Below, in pieces: positions 23,375 to 35,388 of a stretch of 64,000 nt of DNA. The notes beneath the pieces are model-generated. The model worked only from the letters and a program-made list of their open reading frames with translations, did not search any database and was not told the origin of the DNA. The stretch's first letter is position 1; each line of letters opens with the position of its first letter. The translations under genes were made by a program, and so were the position numbers. Origin of the DNA: Sebastes aleutianus (lineage: Eukaryota > Chordata > Actinopteri > Perciformes > Sebastidae); assembly GCA_916700875.1 (NCBI GenBank), contig CAKAKS010000001.1:18646456-18710455 (forward strand). The letters are read 5' to 3'.

Positions 23375-23743
23375 GTTAGCAAACAGTCGCCTATTAAACA
23401 CCCAGAAGACACGGAGCGACATTAGCATTTATTTGGTTTCTGGCAGTTTTGGTGAATGTAAGTTTGATATTCACACTATCTGACTCTGTAGTCGCAAAAA
23501 ACTCTATGATCACCAACTAGTAGTCGCTAACTCTGTCTGTCTGCTGTTTGGTGCTGAGCAGGGAGAGTACAGTGGGTCTTTTAGAGCTTTTTGGGACATA
23601 AGCCCAAAACAAAAAGCTGAAAGAGGCTAAAAGGTTCAGTAGACCTGAGGGGGAATGCAGAGTTGTGTGATAAATTTCTGTCGGTTTATTCTTTCACATT
23701 AGATGGAGTCATTTCTTTACATTCTTAATATGAAAATCTTTAT

Positions 23744-24158
23744 TAGTGCAGCCATCACCGATATGGATGCCGGATCAGATATCGGGCCGATACTGACTCA
23801 AATAGCTGGCTCAGGTATCTGTGGCAATGGGACCAATCTATTCTAGTTTGCATACTATACACATTATATACTGGAATTTTAATTCCTGCTTACGTTTTTA
23901 CCATTTTGTTGCTGCATTAAAAAGGTTTACACCTGAATTGTAATTCCTCTGAATTTTGAAGATTTTTTATAAAGTTGCTGGTGCACGATTTATTATTTTG
24001 ATAATAAATAACAACTCAGTAAATGAATATCTACAGTGAGGCATACAGCTTATTATTAAAACACTGGTATCGGATCAGTATTCGGTATCGGCAGATACCC
24101 AAAGCCCAGGTATCGCTATTGGTATCGGGACTGAAAAAGTCAGATCGGTGCATGCCTA
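23744..24158 (+). mobile_element. MITE with ATCGGTGCATGCC-type ends
   Basis: The left end TAGTGCAGCCATCACCGAT is inverted relative to the right end ATCGGTGCATGCCTA. Subterminal GGTATCGG and CCGATAC repeats resemble, but are not the same as, the element at 29460-30092. No clear target duplication. Confidence 0.7.
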
Positions 24159-26067
24159 CACTGAACTAAGTTTGTATGATTTAAAAAAAAAAAAAGACAT
24201 AATACATAATACAGAGAATTATTAAAAAGTTCCTAAAAATAACAGGAAAACTCATATTTACAGGAAATATTCTGCTCAAAATGCATCCAAATAGCTTGTT
24301 TTACACAAACTTCCTGCAGTTATTGTGTTCACTATTTGGGTTAATTGAACAGTTTATCAGTTGTTCTGTACTGTTATTGTTATGCATTGAATATAATAGG
24401 AAATATCCATAAATGATGTCACTTAGTCAGGGGTTGTCAGTTTACTCAATGATAGAAAAGGGGTCCTTGAAGGAAAAAGGTTGGGAACTGCTGATCTAGA
24501 ACATGATAAATGACTGAAAACTGTACATACTGTATAAAGGCAATTTGTTCCATACTGTCAAATATAAAACACCAGTAGCATGACTCTAGGGGTCTTCTCC
24601 AGTAGTGAGGGCATTTTTCCCTGGTGACAGTTTGTTCAGTTTACCAGCGAGTGACTTTATGTGGTGGTGAGCAGTGTTCAAGGCCCTGGGTCAGTGCCCT
24701 GTGGCAGAACAGCAGGTGTCAAGAGGAAGAGATGGCTCTCTGTGCTCCATGTATCTAAGCAGTATGTCTGCTGTCCTCAGGCTATTTGACCTTCTTATCT
24801 AATGTGCCTACCTGAATGATTTCTGATTCTGCTCATCCACTCATTCATTATTTTATATCATCTTTATAACCTCGTGCTGTAGCTTACATCTATTAATAAT
24901 TAGCGCTTGGTTTACATCCATTTCAAAGGCTGTCCTCGGCTTTATTTTCATGCCTACAGTCATGACATTCAGCATTAATGTTTCACTGCAAAACGTAAAT
25001 AATTCAGCAGTATGAAAGCAAGACTGGACTGTTACTGAGCATATTAATGCTTATAAACTTTGGCACGGTGTTGACATTTCCTTTTATTAATGATTCAATA
25101 TTGGAATTGGTAGCCATCCAAATCAATATACGATAGTAACAAATGGAAGATGTCCTCGCCGTCCTCGGCTGACTTGTGGCCTTTTCATGTCTGTTTTATT
25201 GTAAGAAATCTCATCTCTGATCAGTCGGATGAATTAAACCAGATCTGCTTCATTGATCTGCAGATAGGAAATTGTCTTGTCATCTTCATGCTCATGGCAT
25301 ACATCAAAAAACAAATGGAAAATATGCAGTATACAGAGCCCGATAGTTAACTAAAATATACAAGTATATGTGAAGGTAGTCTTTGGCTTAAAAAATGTAG
25401 AACAAACTAAAAGAACAGGGGTAGGAGGAGAGCGCCTGCTATGGGTCTCAAAATATACCTGCGCATGAATGTTTCCAGGCACCCCACCTTAATAAAGCCT
25501 GTGTGTGGGAAACACTGCAGTTGTAGCCAGATTTAGAGTTCAACCCGCCCCCGAAACAATGATTTCATAACCGTGTCCTGAACGGCTTTACAGAGACTCA
25601 GACTGACGCAGCACCCGGGATGATTTACTGAGGATTACGGCACATTTTCTCATCCTTAACAAATACTAGTGGACCAAAGCTCATTCAGATGTAAAGAGTC
25701 AAACTGACAACAACGCCGATCTGAACTATACATTTCAGTTTAATCTTAGTTTTCAGATTCACAGTTTTCTGTCATGGCAGAAACGACATGCTTGTAGATA
25801 ACACTCGCACTGTCCCAGATTATAAGAAAAAAACAGATAAGAAAGTGCAGCGCTATCTCTTATGCAACCGACAGAAAATCATATATCATGTAAATGTTGG
25901 GTCAGCAGGCTGAGGCACATATATGAATGAGCTTATAACATGTCATGGATTTGAGCCTTTCTCTGATCTTATCTGTTTCTCTTCACTGTACAATAGAAAA
26001 AAAGTAATTGAAAATATGAGGAAGACACAATTCTGTCTGCAAAAGGACAAGCTTCACTAAATGGCAA
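24159..26067. other. Intronic sequence with a possible repeat relic
   Basis: CAGGGGTTGTCAGTTTAC to GGTTGGGAACTGCTG at 24428-24494 resembles the end of an interspersed repeat. No exon recognised. Confidence 0.4.
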
Positions 26068-27435
26068 TAGGCCCCATTTACACCTGGTATTAACATGTGA
26101 TCTGTATCTTTATAAATGACATTCACTATATGGGGCTTTGCATGTACACCTGACATTGATAGGCATTCTCCTTATCTTGAATCGGCAGGTATTGTGATCG
26201 GATCTTAATATGCAAATGCCTTAGGCGGGGCACGTCTCAGGTAAAGGAAGCGATGCTACAGACAGGCGTCACTCATTTTAAATCACATTTTGCGATACTT
26301 GCTAGACTTCTGCTACTACTTGTAGCTTTTGCCAGGCTTGCTTTAGCTTGTTAGACAATCCTGCTGGGTGATTTTTTTCACTTCAAACAGATATAATTGA
26401 TAACCTCTAAAAACCCACTGTACACTACCTGCTCAGCACCAAACAGCAAACAGACACAGTTAGCGACGAGCTAGTGAACATAGTGGAGTATTTAGCAGCT
26501 AGAGAGACAGATATTTCCCTCAGGAGTTGGTAGATACTCAATCTCTGAACCCATCGGCTATCAGTCTGACCACGATAAGCCTCTGGGGTCAAGGGGTTAT
26601 ATTTCTGGGGTTCTGGTGTAGCCGGCGAATATCTCGGCCAAGACTTCCTTTTCCCTGTGCTGTTCATTGTTTACAGTCCGACTAGCATCTTGATGCGAGA
26701 CTGGAGTTGGAGTTCAGAGACGACATGTACAACAGGATTGTTTCACAAGTAGCCAGTTTATAAACTAATTTTAAACCATTAAAAAGTGAAATCATCGTCA
26801 GACGATAGCCGATGGCTAATCCCAGATGGCTTTTCGGCCGATGCATTCCTCCTCTTTTGCTCTTCACACGGGCTGTTTACCTGCATTCAACCAAAGCCTG
26901 CTCGAATGTGATTGGTCAATACTACTCGGACAACAAAGGAAAACCAGAACGCTTCCGATGTCAAAAACTTGTCCCGTTGCCTACAGACTCTACATGTGAA
27001 TGCAAAATCAGTTTATAGAGATTAGTAGAGGCTAATAACTAAGGCTGACCCGAATGCTTCGAAGCTTCGATCGTTGCCATGGTAATCGACCTCCAAAGCA
27101 GATGGGGAAGAACATGTCAGCCTGCTGCACCACGCCGCAAAGCGAAGCTTCGAATACCTTCGAATATTTCTCACCAAAGCTTCAAAGACCAAAAAATGGT
27201 ATTTGGAACAGCCGTACTAGAAACAGACCTAAAAGAAGAATGAATATGAGACTTACAGTATATTTGCCAGGTGGCCGGACACACGTCTCCGTATGAATGC
27301 TAATGTTGCTGCATTTACTTTTTGCATTAAGATGCTTTTTTCCCCAATCCAGATAGGATATCCAAATGCATACTATATAGAGGTGTGAATCTTCACCTCT
27401 AATATAGTATGTTAATGCCAGGTGTAATCGGGGTA
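26068..27435 (+). mobile_element. Larger non-autonomous DNA element interrupted by a MITE
   Basis: Inverted ends: TAGGCCCCATTTACACCTGG on the left and CCAGGTGTAATCGGGGTA on the right, both followed inward by TGGTATTAACA/TGTTAATGCCA. No transposase frame is present. A family 4 MITE sits at 27040-27216. No target duplication is evident. Confidence 0.65.
27040..27216 (+). mobile_element. hAT-like MITE family 4, short copy nested in a larger element
   Basis: 177-bp version of the 14605-14952 family (TAAGGCTGACCCGAATGC to GGAACAGCCGTA). The flanks CTAATAAC and CTAGAAAC match at 6 of 8 positions, a decayed duplication. It lies inside the element at 26068-27435, so it inserted later. Confidence 0.8.
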
Positions 27436-27443
27436 ATACAGTC

Positions 27444-29359
27444 AGCTCAGACCCAGAAAGAAAGTCTATTGAACATACAATAAAGTTTAATTCATTATGT
27501 ATACAACAGCTTACTAACCCGTGAAGAACAATATAGGATAAATGAATATATAGAATTTGCTTTGAGAGTAAAATCCACTTTTCCCTTTTGCTTTTCCTCA
27601 TTGTTTGAAAAGCAAAACAATCTGTAGAGTTTAAGATGAGAAGACCAACACGTATATCCAGACAACATTTCAAAATTAATCTATGTAGGTCTAGTTATTG
27701 CCTTAGTTTATGCCTTATGCAATCTATTGTAGGAGGCAGCATGGCTCTGAAACAAACTGTGCTTTTATATAATTGAGGTTATGCCATGTTTTGGCTAAGA
27801 CTGTCCCGAAAAGACATAATAAATAGGAACCTGAAATAAATATATCCCAGAGTAGATGCCAGATACCGACATTAGAGAGATGCATTACACAAGGGAAGGT
27901 TTTAACAATTTAGGAGGCTTTCTGACACACACACACAAACACAATGCTCTTGCATTAGGCTGTGTTATATCGCATTATGGCTTTGTGTGTGTGTGTTTGT
28001 GTGTACGTGTGTGTGTGTGTGTGTGTGTGGTGTAGATCCATTTGTTGGAGCACAGGAATAGTGTGGGAGGTCAGAGAGAGTAGGAGTCACGCAGAGACAA
28101 GTTCAGAGCTGAGCTTTTGTTTGAGCAGCAGGGATGACTTCAGAGCGCCTGAGCTGTTCCCTTACCTAGCTTTAAACCAGCTGCAGGCACCTCCACAAAT
28201 ACTGATTAAATAGTGCAAGTTAAAATGAGCAGAATAACCGTAAAAACAAGAAGTTAGGTATGTTTAATTCCATTAAAATTGAGATTATTCTCACTGAGGC
28301 AAAAAGAAACTCTAGAAAGAAAAGACTCTTCACTGTGAATGACAGCAGCTACAGTTAGCACTAGTACCTCACACTCTGTTGTCATTAAGCTTTTATTCTG
28401 CAGGTTAATGAGAGATAATTACAAATTATCAGTCGTTATCACGGACAGCTGAGATTTCTGACAAATTGTGGTTGTTACTGTGGAGAATGTGTCACAAATA
28501 GATGTGGAAAGACAAAAAGTTGGTAGAGAGAATGAGCCCAGTGATGAAAGGAAAGCAAAGATGTGATCATCTCGATGAGGAGTTCATTTGATGCAAAGAG
28601 TGATTTCTTTTTGATCCTTCTTGGATCAAAGGCTGGGAATGCTAATGGAGAGGGACATGTATGAAAGTATTAATGAATAAATTATGCACCTATGGCCAGG
28701 GGTGACTGATTATTTTGGGAATAAAGAGCCATTCGTGGTCTCATTTCTGAGCGTGGGTTTTTTTAATGTTGTGTTACATTTGTCTCTTTTTATTTCAGTG
28801 TAATCGTTTTGTTACTCAGAACAGGAAAAATATAGATTTGTGTTTCCCTCAACAGTAAGTATTCACGATCCGTTAAGAACTGTATTTGAATTAGAACCAG
28901 AATAATCAGACAACAAATGCCCAACCTTTCTTGCAGGCCCTCTCCAAAATGCAGAGCATCCAGATTGTCTACATTTTCAGATGTTCTATCAGTTGCACCA
29001 CAGGCTGAGTGTGTTGCCTGCAGCAAAAAAATAGTGTTGCAATGACATGTGGTGCATGTAATTCATTTGGAACTTGTGTTTTTTAAAAAAGCTCAATTTT
29101 AGACTTTGGGAATTGCACCAACTGTGCGCCTCTGCTGGCAGTGTTTCCCTGACTTAGCCCACTGCTTAATGACACACAGTGGGTGTTCAAATATAATGTG
29201 TTTAATAGCTAGTATGTAGGATAGTGTCAAATGTTACGTGTTTGTTGGTATATGTTGCAAAGCTCTTTCTTTGTTTAACATGTTGACACTGGATATTTTA
29301 GGGCTTTTCTCAGATCAGCTGTCTTTTTGTAGTTGTCTGTGCTTCTTGGTGAATGCATG
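27444..29359. other. Intronic sequence, no gene recognised
   Basis: Contains the GT tract at 27984-28029. Open frames on both strands lack protein features. Confidence 0.45.
27984..28029 (+). repeat. (GT)n microsatellite, interrupted
   Basis: GT/TG units broken by TTTG and ACG. Confidence 0.9.
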
Positions 29360-30262
29360 TAGGGCTGCAACTAAAGATTATTTTCATTGTCCATTAATCC
29401 GTTGATTATTTTCTTGATTAATCAATTAGATGTTTGGTCTACAAAATGTAGAGTATTTCTGATTCCGATACCAGTATCGGAAATGTGTCCGATACTGCCC
29501 AAAATTCGGTATCTCGTATCGGCGAGTCGTCAGTCTATGCACTGAGCCGATACCATAATTTATTAACCCAGAAAAAAAATCAACTTGATTAGCTGGAAAT
29601 CAATTTTTCTTCTCCACTCCAAAACAGTAGCCTTCACTGTGCTGTTGCCCTGCATGTATCATGGCTTTGGCTGCCACTAGCAACTTCTGTTTTAGTGCAG
29701 CGAAGAAGAACTGATTGCAGGTAGTTTGTCACATGACGATAGCAAACAACAGCAGTGCGGTGCTTGTGGAGAGTGTAACGTTAGTCAGAGCGAGGAAATG
29801 TCAGCCATCTGGCAATATTTCACAGTGGAAAATTAAACAAGTAAAACTGAAAAATAAAATAAAGTTCTATTGCATTCAAAGAGTTTTACCTTTAGGCCAT
29901 ACAACAAAGATAGTAATCATATCACATCCATACATAGTCAGTAGTAAACAGCTGCTAAATAATAATAATAATAACTATACTTTTTTTGTTATCACTCTGG
30001 TATTGGATCGTTATTTGGTATCGGCCAATACTGCAAGTTCGGGTATCGGAATTGGTATCAGGAAGGAAAAAATGGTATCGGAACATCTCTAATAAAATGT
30101 CAGAAAATGGTGAAAAATGTCGATCAGTGTTTCCACAACTCAAAGATATTCAGTTTACTGTCATAGAGGAGTAAAGAAACCAGAAAATATTCACATTTAA
30201 GAAGCTAGAATCAGAGAAATTTTGACTTCAATTTTTTTTTAATTATTGAAACCGATTAATTA
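29360..30262 (+). mobile_element. Element of the TAGGGCTGCAAC family, split by a later insertion
   Basis: The left part (29360-29459) begins TAGGGCTGCAACTAAAG with ATTAATC-rich sequence typical of a widespread fish non-autonomous element. The same element resumes at 30101 (CAGAAAATGGTGAAAAATG) and runs to about 30262, where its right end is truncated. The gap is filled by another MITE at 29460-30092. Confidence 0.8.
29460..30092 (+). mobile_element. MITE with GGTATCGG-rich ends, nested inside the TAGGGCTGCAAC element
   Basis: The left end AGAGTATTTCTGATTCCGAT and right end ATCGGAACATCTCTAA are inverted. CAAAATGT before and TAAAATGT after match at 7 of 8 positions, supporting an 8-bp target duplication in the host element. 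The interior carries unique sequence and a short AAT run (29959-29973) but no transposase. Confidence 0.8.
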
Positions 30263-30718
30263 AACCACAGCAAATAAGTGTAATAACACAACTGTTCTTC
30301 ATATCCACAACCTGCCAGAGAACCGAAACCTCTACATTTGGATCAAAACAAGTGCGTAAGTGGAACCAAATGCCAAATCATCACCAACCTGCCATGGCAA
30401 CAAAGAATGAAAAACAAACACCTCCGCGCTATCCGAAATGATCAGAGAGCGATGTACACAAGCCAATTACCGCGGCGTGTTCAGAGAGCGCTACACTCTC
30501 GGCAAAGAATGTCAAGATGGTGCTCGATTGTGAGGGCGACTGGCAGGGATATGTGTTTGACCTGATGTATTGAATTCCAATAAATCTCTCAGGTATGCAG
30601 GGATCGTGCTCGACTCTGTGCTTGAATAAGCTTTGATAATTACCCTATAGCCTTTTCTGGAGTGTGCTCATTGTCTCTTTATAATGAGGAACAAAGGTAA
30701 ACACCGCCAAAACACGAC

Positions 30719-30763
30719 GACTGACTGACTGACTGACTGACTGACTGACTGACTGACTGACTG
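30719..30763 (+). repeat. (GACT)n tetranucleotide array
   Basis: About eleven perfect GACT units without interruption; likely polymorphic in length. Confidence 0.95.
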
Positions 30764-30954
30764 GAAGGAGATGCGTCAGTTTTAGTTCACTCACTTCACT
30801 CAGCAACAGCACCTTTCACACTGAAGTTTGTCTTTCTTTTCAAAAAGTTTAGCTCCTGTGGAATATTTTTTTTCTTCCCGAGATAATAATGAAATGGAGA
30901 GTGACAGGAAATAATAGAGAGAGTGAGAGAGAGAGAGGGAGATGAAGTGTTGGT

Positions 30955-31040
30955 GGGTGAGAGGTAACAAAGCCTGTCAGCAAGATTCAAACCTTCAGTA
31001 CCGTGCCTTAGCCTGCCACCAGGAGGCCACACGTACTTCA
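30955..31040 (-). repeat. Possible tRNA-like SINE head
   Basis: On the minus strand GGTTTGAATC resembles a box B, preceded by GGCAGGCTAAGGCACGGTAC. The cloverleaf was not folded and no SINE body was recognised. Low confidence. Confidence 0.25.
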
Positions 31041-31085
31041 CATCTTATTGGATTTAAAATGACTTGTTTCTTCTGTCATCACGAG

Positions 31086-31140
31086 CACACACACACACAC
31101 ACGCACACACACATGCACACAAAAACACACACACACACAA
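31086..31140 (+). repeat. (CA)n microsatellite, interrupted
   Basis: CA units with G, T and AAAA interruptions. A complementary (GT)n tract lies at 31238-31269, so the two could pair. Confidence 0.9.
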
Positions 31141-31234
31141 AGGACTCCAGGGATTCTGCTCCAAAGGCATAAGTGCGAAGTTCAACCTAGCGAGAGTTAT
31201 TGTGACCTATCTAAGAGTGCCTTCTGGTGGACTG

Positions 31235-31237
<3 letters not shown>

Positions 31238-31269
<32 letters not shown>
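31238..31269 (+). repeat. (GT)n microsatellite
   Basis: About 16 GT units, about 100 bp from the CA tract at 31086-31140. Confidence 0.9.
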
Positions 31270-31276
<7 letters not shown>

Positions 31277-31676
31277 ATTAGTGTGTGTGAGGGTGTCCGG
31301 CCTGTAAATTGCCTGTCGGAAGATACTTCCTATGCGTATACCTCATTCTGAGCGAGACACAGAGTGAGAGAAAGAGATGGAGAGAGAGAGAGAGTGTAAA
31401 CGCTCTGAGTTGGAAAAACCCTCAATCATATTTAATGGGATTATTTATCCACATACTGTCATGAGACGATGTGTATGCATGCAGGGCCCTGTGTGGAAAT
31501 GTGTGTTTTGCTGAGAGATGGGGTATATCATAGCATCTCCTGGCACATAATATTGCAGGCAGATGGGTGTGCAGGTTTTTTTTGGGCAGATAAATTTTAT
31601 GTATTCCTCCTGCACTGATAGAGAGCAGCCCGATATAATATTAAAGCTGTTTATGTTTCATTTAGACATTAGCCAG

Positions 31677-32776
31677 TAGAGGTGGGAAAAAAAATCGATT
31701 CACCTATTTATCGTGATTTCTTTTTTTTTACGATTTTGAAATTGATTTTTTTTAATGCCAGAATCGCTATATTTGCTTCATTTGAGTCTATGTGGAGGTA
31801 GAAGGAAGTTACCGCTTTTATTGTTGTAGTCTGAGTAACGTGACGTCATATCCGTTCTGTATCCGTCACACGAAACAAACTGCAGCCAGCCGCAACGAGG
31901 AAGTACAAAACAGTGGAGGGTCCGCATGATTATGAACTGAACCCTCACATTTTAAATCCAGAGTGGTAAACACTACACATACAGTAAAGTATGGAAACAC
32001 TTTGGGTTTCACACATTACCAGGAAAAGCAGAGCTAGACATCACGGCTAAAGCCGCATGTTAACTCTATCATGGACAGGAAACGTTATCGTATTGCGGTA
32101 ACGTGCGGTCAAGCCAGCCATCACTTGCATCTCCGTGGTCAAATCGTCAGACGCTACGACTGTAGAGCACCCATATACTGACATTTATGGTAAATACAGT
32201 CAAACGGCACCGATGGAGCTGACCATGGCTGTATAAAGAGCACGGAGCTAACGGGGAAAGCTAGTAACGGCGAAGTTAGCGATAGTATACACGTGTGACT
32301 AGGTTCGGTTTTCAAAATAAGGTGTTAACAAAGGGAACTGTATATACAAAATACATATATGGAAATAAGATTAATTGGATTATATTTACCAGAAGTATAA
32401 AACATTACATGTCCCTTATAAATTAAAAAGAAAATACCACTAATTTGTGAGGGAAATGTCTTTATTCTTTGGGTTGCTGGAAAAAAATAATAAATAATGC
32501 CTGACAATGACCAACATATTTTGACTTCAGACATCTCTGACTACATACATGCTGAAAATCAAACATTTTAACTGTATTAATTTAGATATTTTACAAACTG
32601 AAAATCCCTAGAAGTGTATGATTCAACTTTCTCCCATGGTCTAGTGTTAAAAAAGTTAACAAATATCGCAATGAATCATAATATCGAATCGCAATACTTA
32701 AAAATCACAATACATATCGAATCAGCATCCAAGTGTCGTGACTGTATCGAATCTGGAGATAGGTGTTTATGGTCCA
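31677..32776 (-). mobile_element. Non-autonomous hAT-like element family 3, copy b (opposite orientation)
   Basis: It begins TAGAGGTGGGAAAAAAAATC and is the reverse complement of 12798-13863 over nearly its full length: both share the reversed AAAACCAGATG/TAACACCTTATTTTG region and the CATAGAC/AGTAGC-type interior. The right terminus is decayed and no target duplication is clear, so its right boundary is approximate. Confidence 0.8.
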
Positions 32777-34961
32777 CGGATGTGATGGAGGCTACTGAAT
32801 ATGTTTTTATAAATATCACAGATGGCTAAGCAGAGAAATGGTTCCAGCATGGTGTGGGAGGAATTTACTCCAGCTTCAGGGGTGTCAGTCTGTAAAACCT
32901 GCAATGAAACCTGCCTCACCCTGCCTTAAGGAGCTGCCAACCCACCTAAAAGCTTTCATCTGTGAGGGTCCCACTGGCTTTTCTGTGTCCCATGGTCCAA
33001 TTACCGTTGCAGAAGGCTTTTCAGCCCTTGCCAAGATTAACACGCTGGGACAAAATCATTTTAAATCGGAGTTTCTCTTTGTCATTAAAATGAAAAGATA
33101 CGGATGTTTTGCTCAGTCGGAAAAAATATGAATGCTCGTCATTAAACCTGCATATTTGTCTGACTCTCTTATCTAACTTATTGGAGGTGAAGCGAGTGGG
33201 TGATGTAGCCGGACTCACAGCGCTGTGAATGTGTTGTCAGCACCCAAGGCCTCAGCCCTCAGAGAGCCCCTAGAGAGATAATACAGTTTATTTACCGCTT
33301 ATGCATAAAAATGTCTGTGCTGTCTCTGTAGCCCACAGTGTGAGGTCTGACTGTTTTAATTATTAGCTGCTGTGTTTAAAATGAAGCCGCCAGCATTTTC
33401 ATTATTCACACCATATTTATGCAAAACACCTTCACACTGGGTGTCGTGTGTGTGTGTATGTGTGTTTCTGGGGGTATGTGTGTGTCCATCCATGTCTGCC
33501 TCTTCCACCCCCGTTTTTATTCTTTTCTCATGACTACCTCATCCTGCCTTTTCACCTCTTCTCCTCCACTTTTTAGTCCGTCCCTATCTCACCACCTCCT
33601 CCTCCTCCTCCTCTGCTCTTTTCCTCTCTCTAGAAGCGCTCTCTCTCAAAGTCTCGTTTGCTCCCTCCTCTGCTGTTCGTTCCCTCTTTGGAAACCGGCT
33701 TCCTCCAGGGCAAAAACTCTACAGCTCACTTTGTCTCCCTGTCCGCCTCCATCTATGCTCCCCTCCTGCCATCTTTCTTCTTTATCCTCTCTCTTTCACT
33801 CCTTTTCAGTCCCTTTTTCATCTTCTCTCTCCCTCTGACAATAGGTCTCAGGACCCATCTATTGAAAATTCCCATTTGCACTGCTTGCCTCTCAGTGGCT
33901 TGCTCTCATCTTACCACCGTTGGAGTTTTGTCCTGGCTTTACTGTTACAGAAGAAGTAGAGGAGGAGATGTGGAGGGAGGGAAAGAAAGAAAGAAAGCAA
34001 GGAACATTGCCACCTTGCACACACACAGACAGATAGAGATACAAGGAAACTATTTAATGTAAAAAGTTCATCTTTGATTCCCTCCAGTACACCAGAACTG
34101 AACTGAAATACTGAAAACATACATGTTAAAGGTAGGGTAACACTGATAGTGATAGAAAATGTCCTTGATAAGTAAATCAGAAACTTTGACATACAGTTAA
34201 ACGTACTAATAACCTAATCCAATCACAGACTCAACTTTTGACGTATCAAAAGTCGGATAGTTAGACAGGAGAGGCAAAGCTTTTTCCAAGTCGGCACATA
34301 AAGCGACAGTAACAGTCACAACAACCTTAAATGTAAAGAACTGTTGTGGATAAATTGGGTAACAAGACGTTGGTTTGACGATACTTTGGCTACTGAAAGT
34401 GAATGAGACAATCTCATATTGGACTACGCTACATCACTTAAAGTCTGACACAAAACGCACACTTACTGTTGGTAGTGCAGTGGTTAGCGCTGTGGCAACG
34501 TCCGGTTTGTCTGATTGTATAGAAGTCAATGAGAAAATGACCTTACTTCTCACCTGATTTATTACCTCAGTAAACAATGTAAACATGAGTTTGAAGTCTT
34601 CTTCAATACAGCATGATGTTCATTTAGTAAATTATGGTTCCATTTAGAGTCAAATAGACCATAAAGCAGGGTATGCTTTAGGGCGTGGCTACCTTGTTAT
34701 TGACAGGTCGCTACCACATCGTTGTCCGGTCTGGGAGTTGTCCGTGTTTTCGTCTTACAACTTTAACCCTTTGACAGTGTGTTTCCAGTTCATGAAAGTT
34801 CATAAACTAGTGACCAATAGTGCATGCACTCTCATCATAAATTAGATTAGAATTAGATGACGAGAGAAAATGAGGGATTTTAACTGATGAACGTAGTATT
34901 TTGACTGACAGCGTTGAATATTTTGTTTCTTTCTGTATAATTTATGTATAAATATTACTGT
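32777..34961. other. Intronic sequence with a long pyrimidine-rich tract
   Basis: 33490-33850 is strongly C/T-rich on + with CCT triplets. TGGTTAGCGCTGTGG near 34482 resembles a tRNA box A, but no box B follows at a suitable distance. Confidence 0.45.
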
Positions 34962-34969
34962 ATAAATAT

Positions 34970-35380
34970 TAGGGTTGTAAGGTTACATCGCTCTGGATCG
35001 ATATATCGTTCAGTGATCAGCGATCCAATATCATCGATGTATAGTGAAAACATCAATACATATAGTCATTTTTAAGATACGCCTTTATTTTGAAATTACC
35101 ATTACACGTCTGTGTCACCATTTCCCTCCAAGTGATCCCTCCTTCCCAGTGATAAAATTGTCAAACTATATTTTAGTTGTTTTTTGTGAGTTGATATAAA
35201 TGTAACTGATTGTGTTAAATGGACATATGGTATCTTCTCATATCAATCGCAGGCCCCTTAATTTAATCAAATGAAAATCGTATCCTGGCAGACTTTGTGA
35301 TATCAGCATATATCATATCGTTGTCCAAAGAAAATCAATATATAATCGTATTGGGATGAAACTTGTGATTTACACCCCTA
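34970..35380 (+). mobile_element. Short hAT-like MITE with perfect 8-bp duplication
   Basis: It starts TAGGGTTGTAAGGTTAC and ends TTTACACCCCTA. ATAAATAT flanks it directly on both sides (34962-34969 and 35381-35388), though the sequence is AT-rich. Subterminal ATCGATATATCG motifs are typical of this group. No coding capacity. Confidence 0.8.
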
Positions 35381-35388
35381 ATAAATAT

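Noticed and set aside
27182..27673. 163-codon open frame on -
   Set aside because: Spans the right part of a mobile element and unique flank; no recognisable domain.
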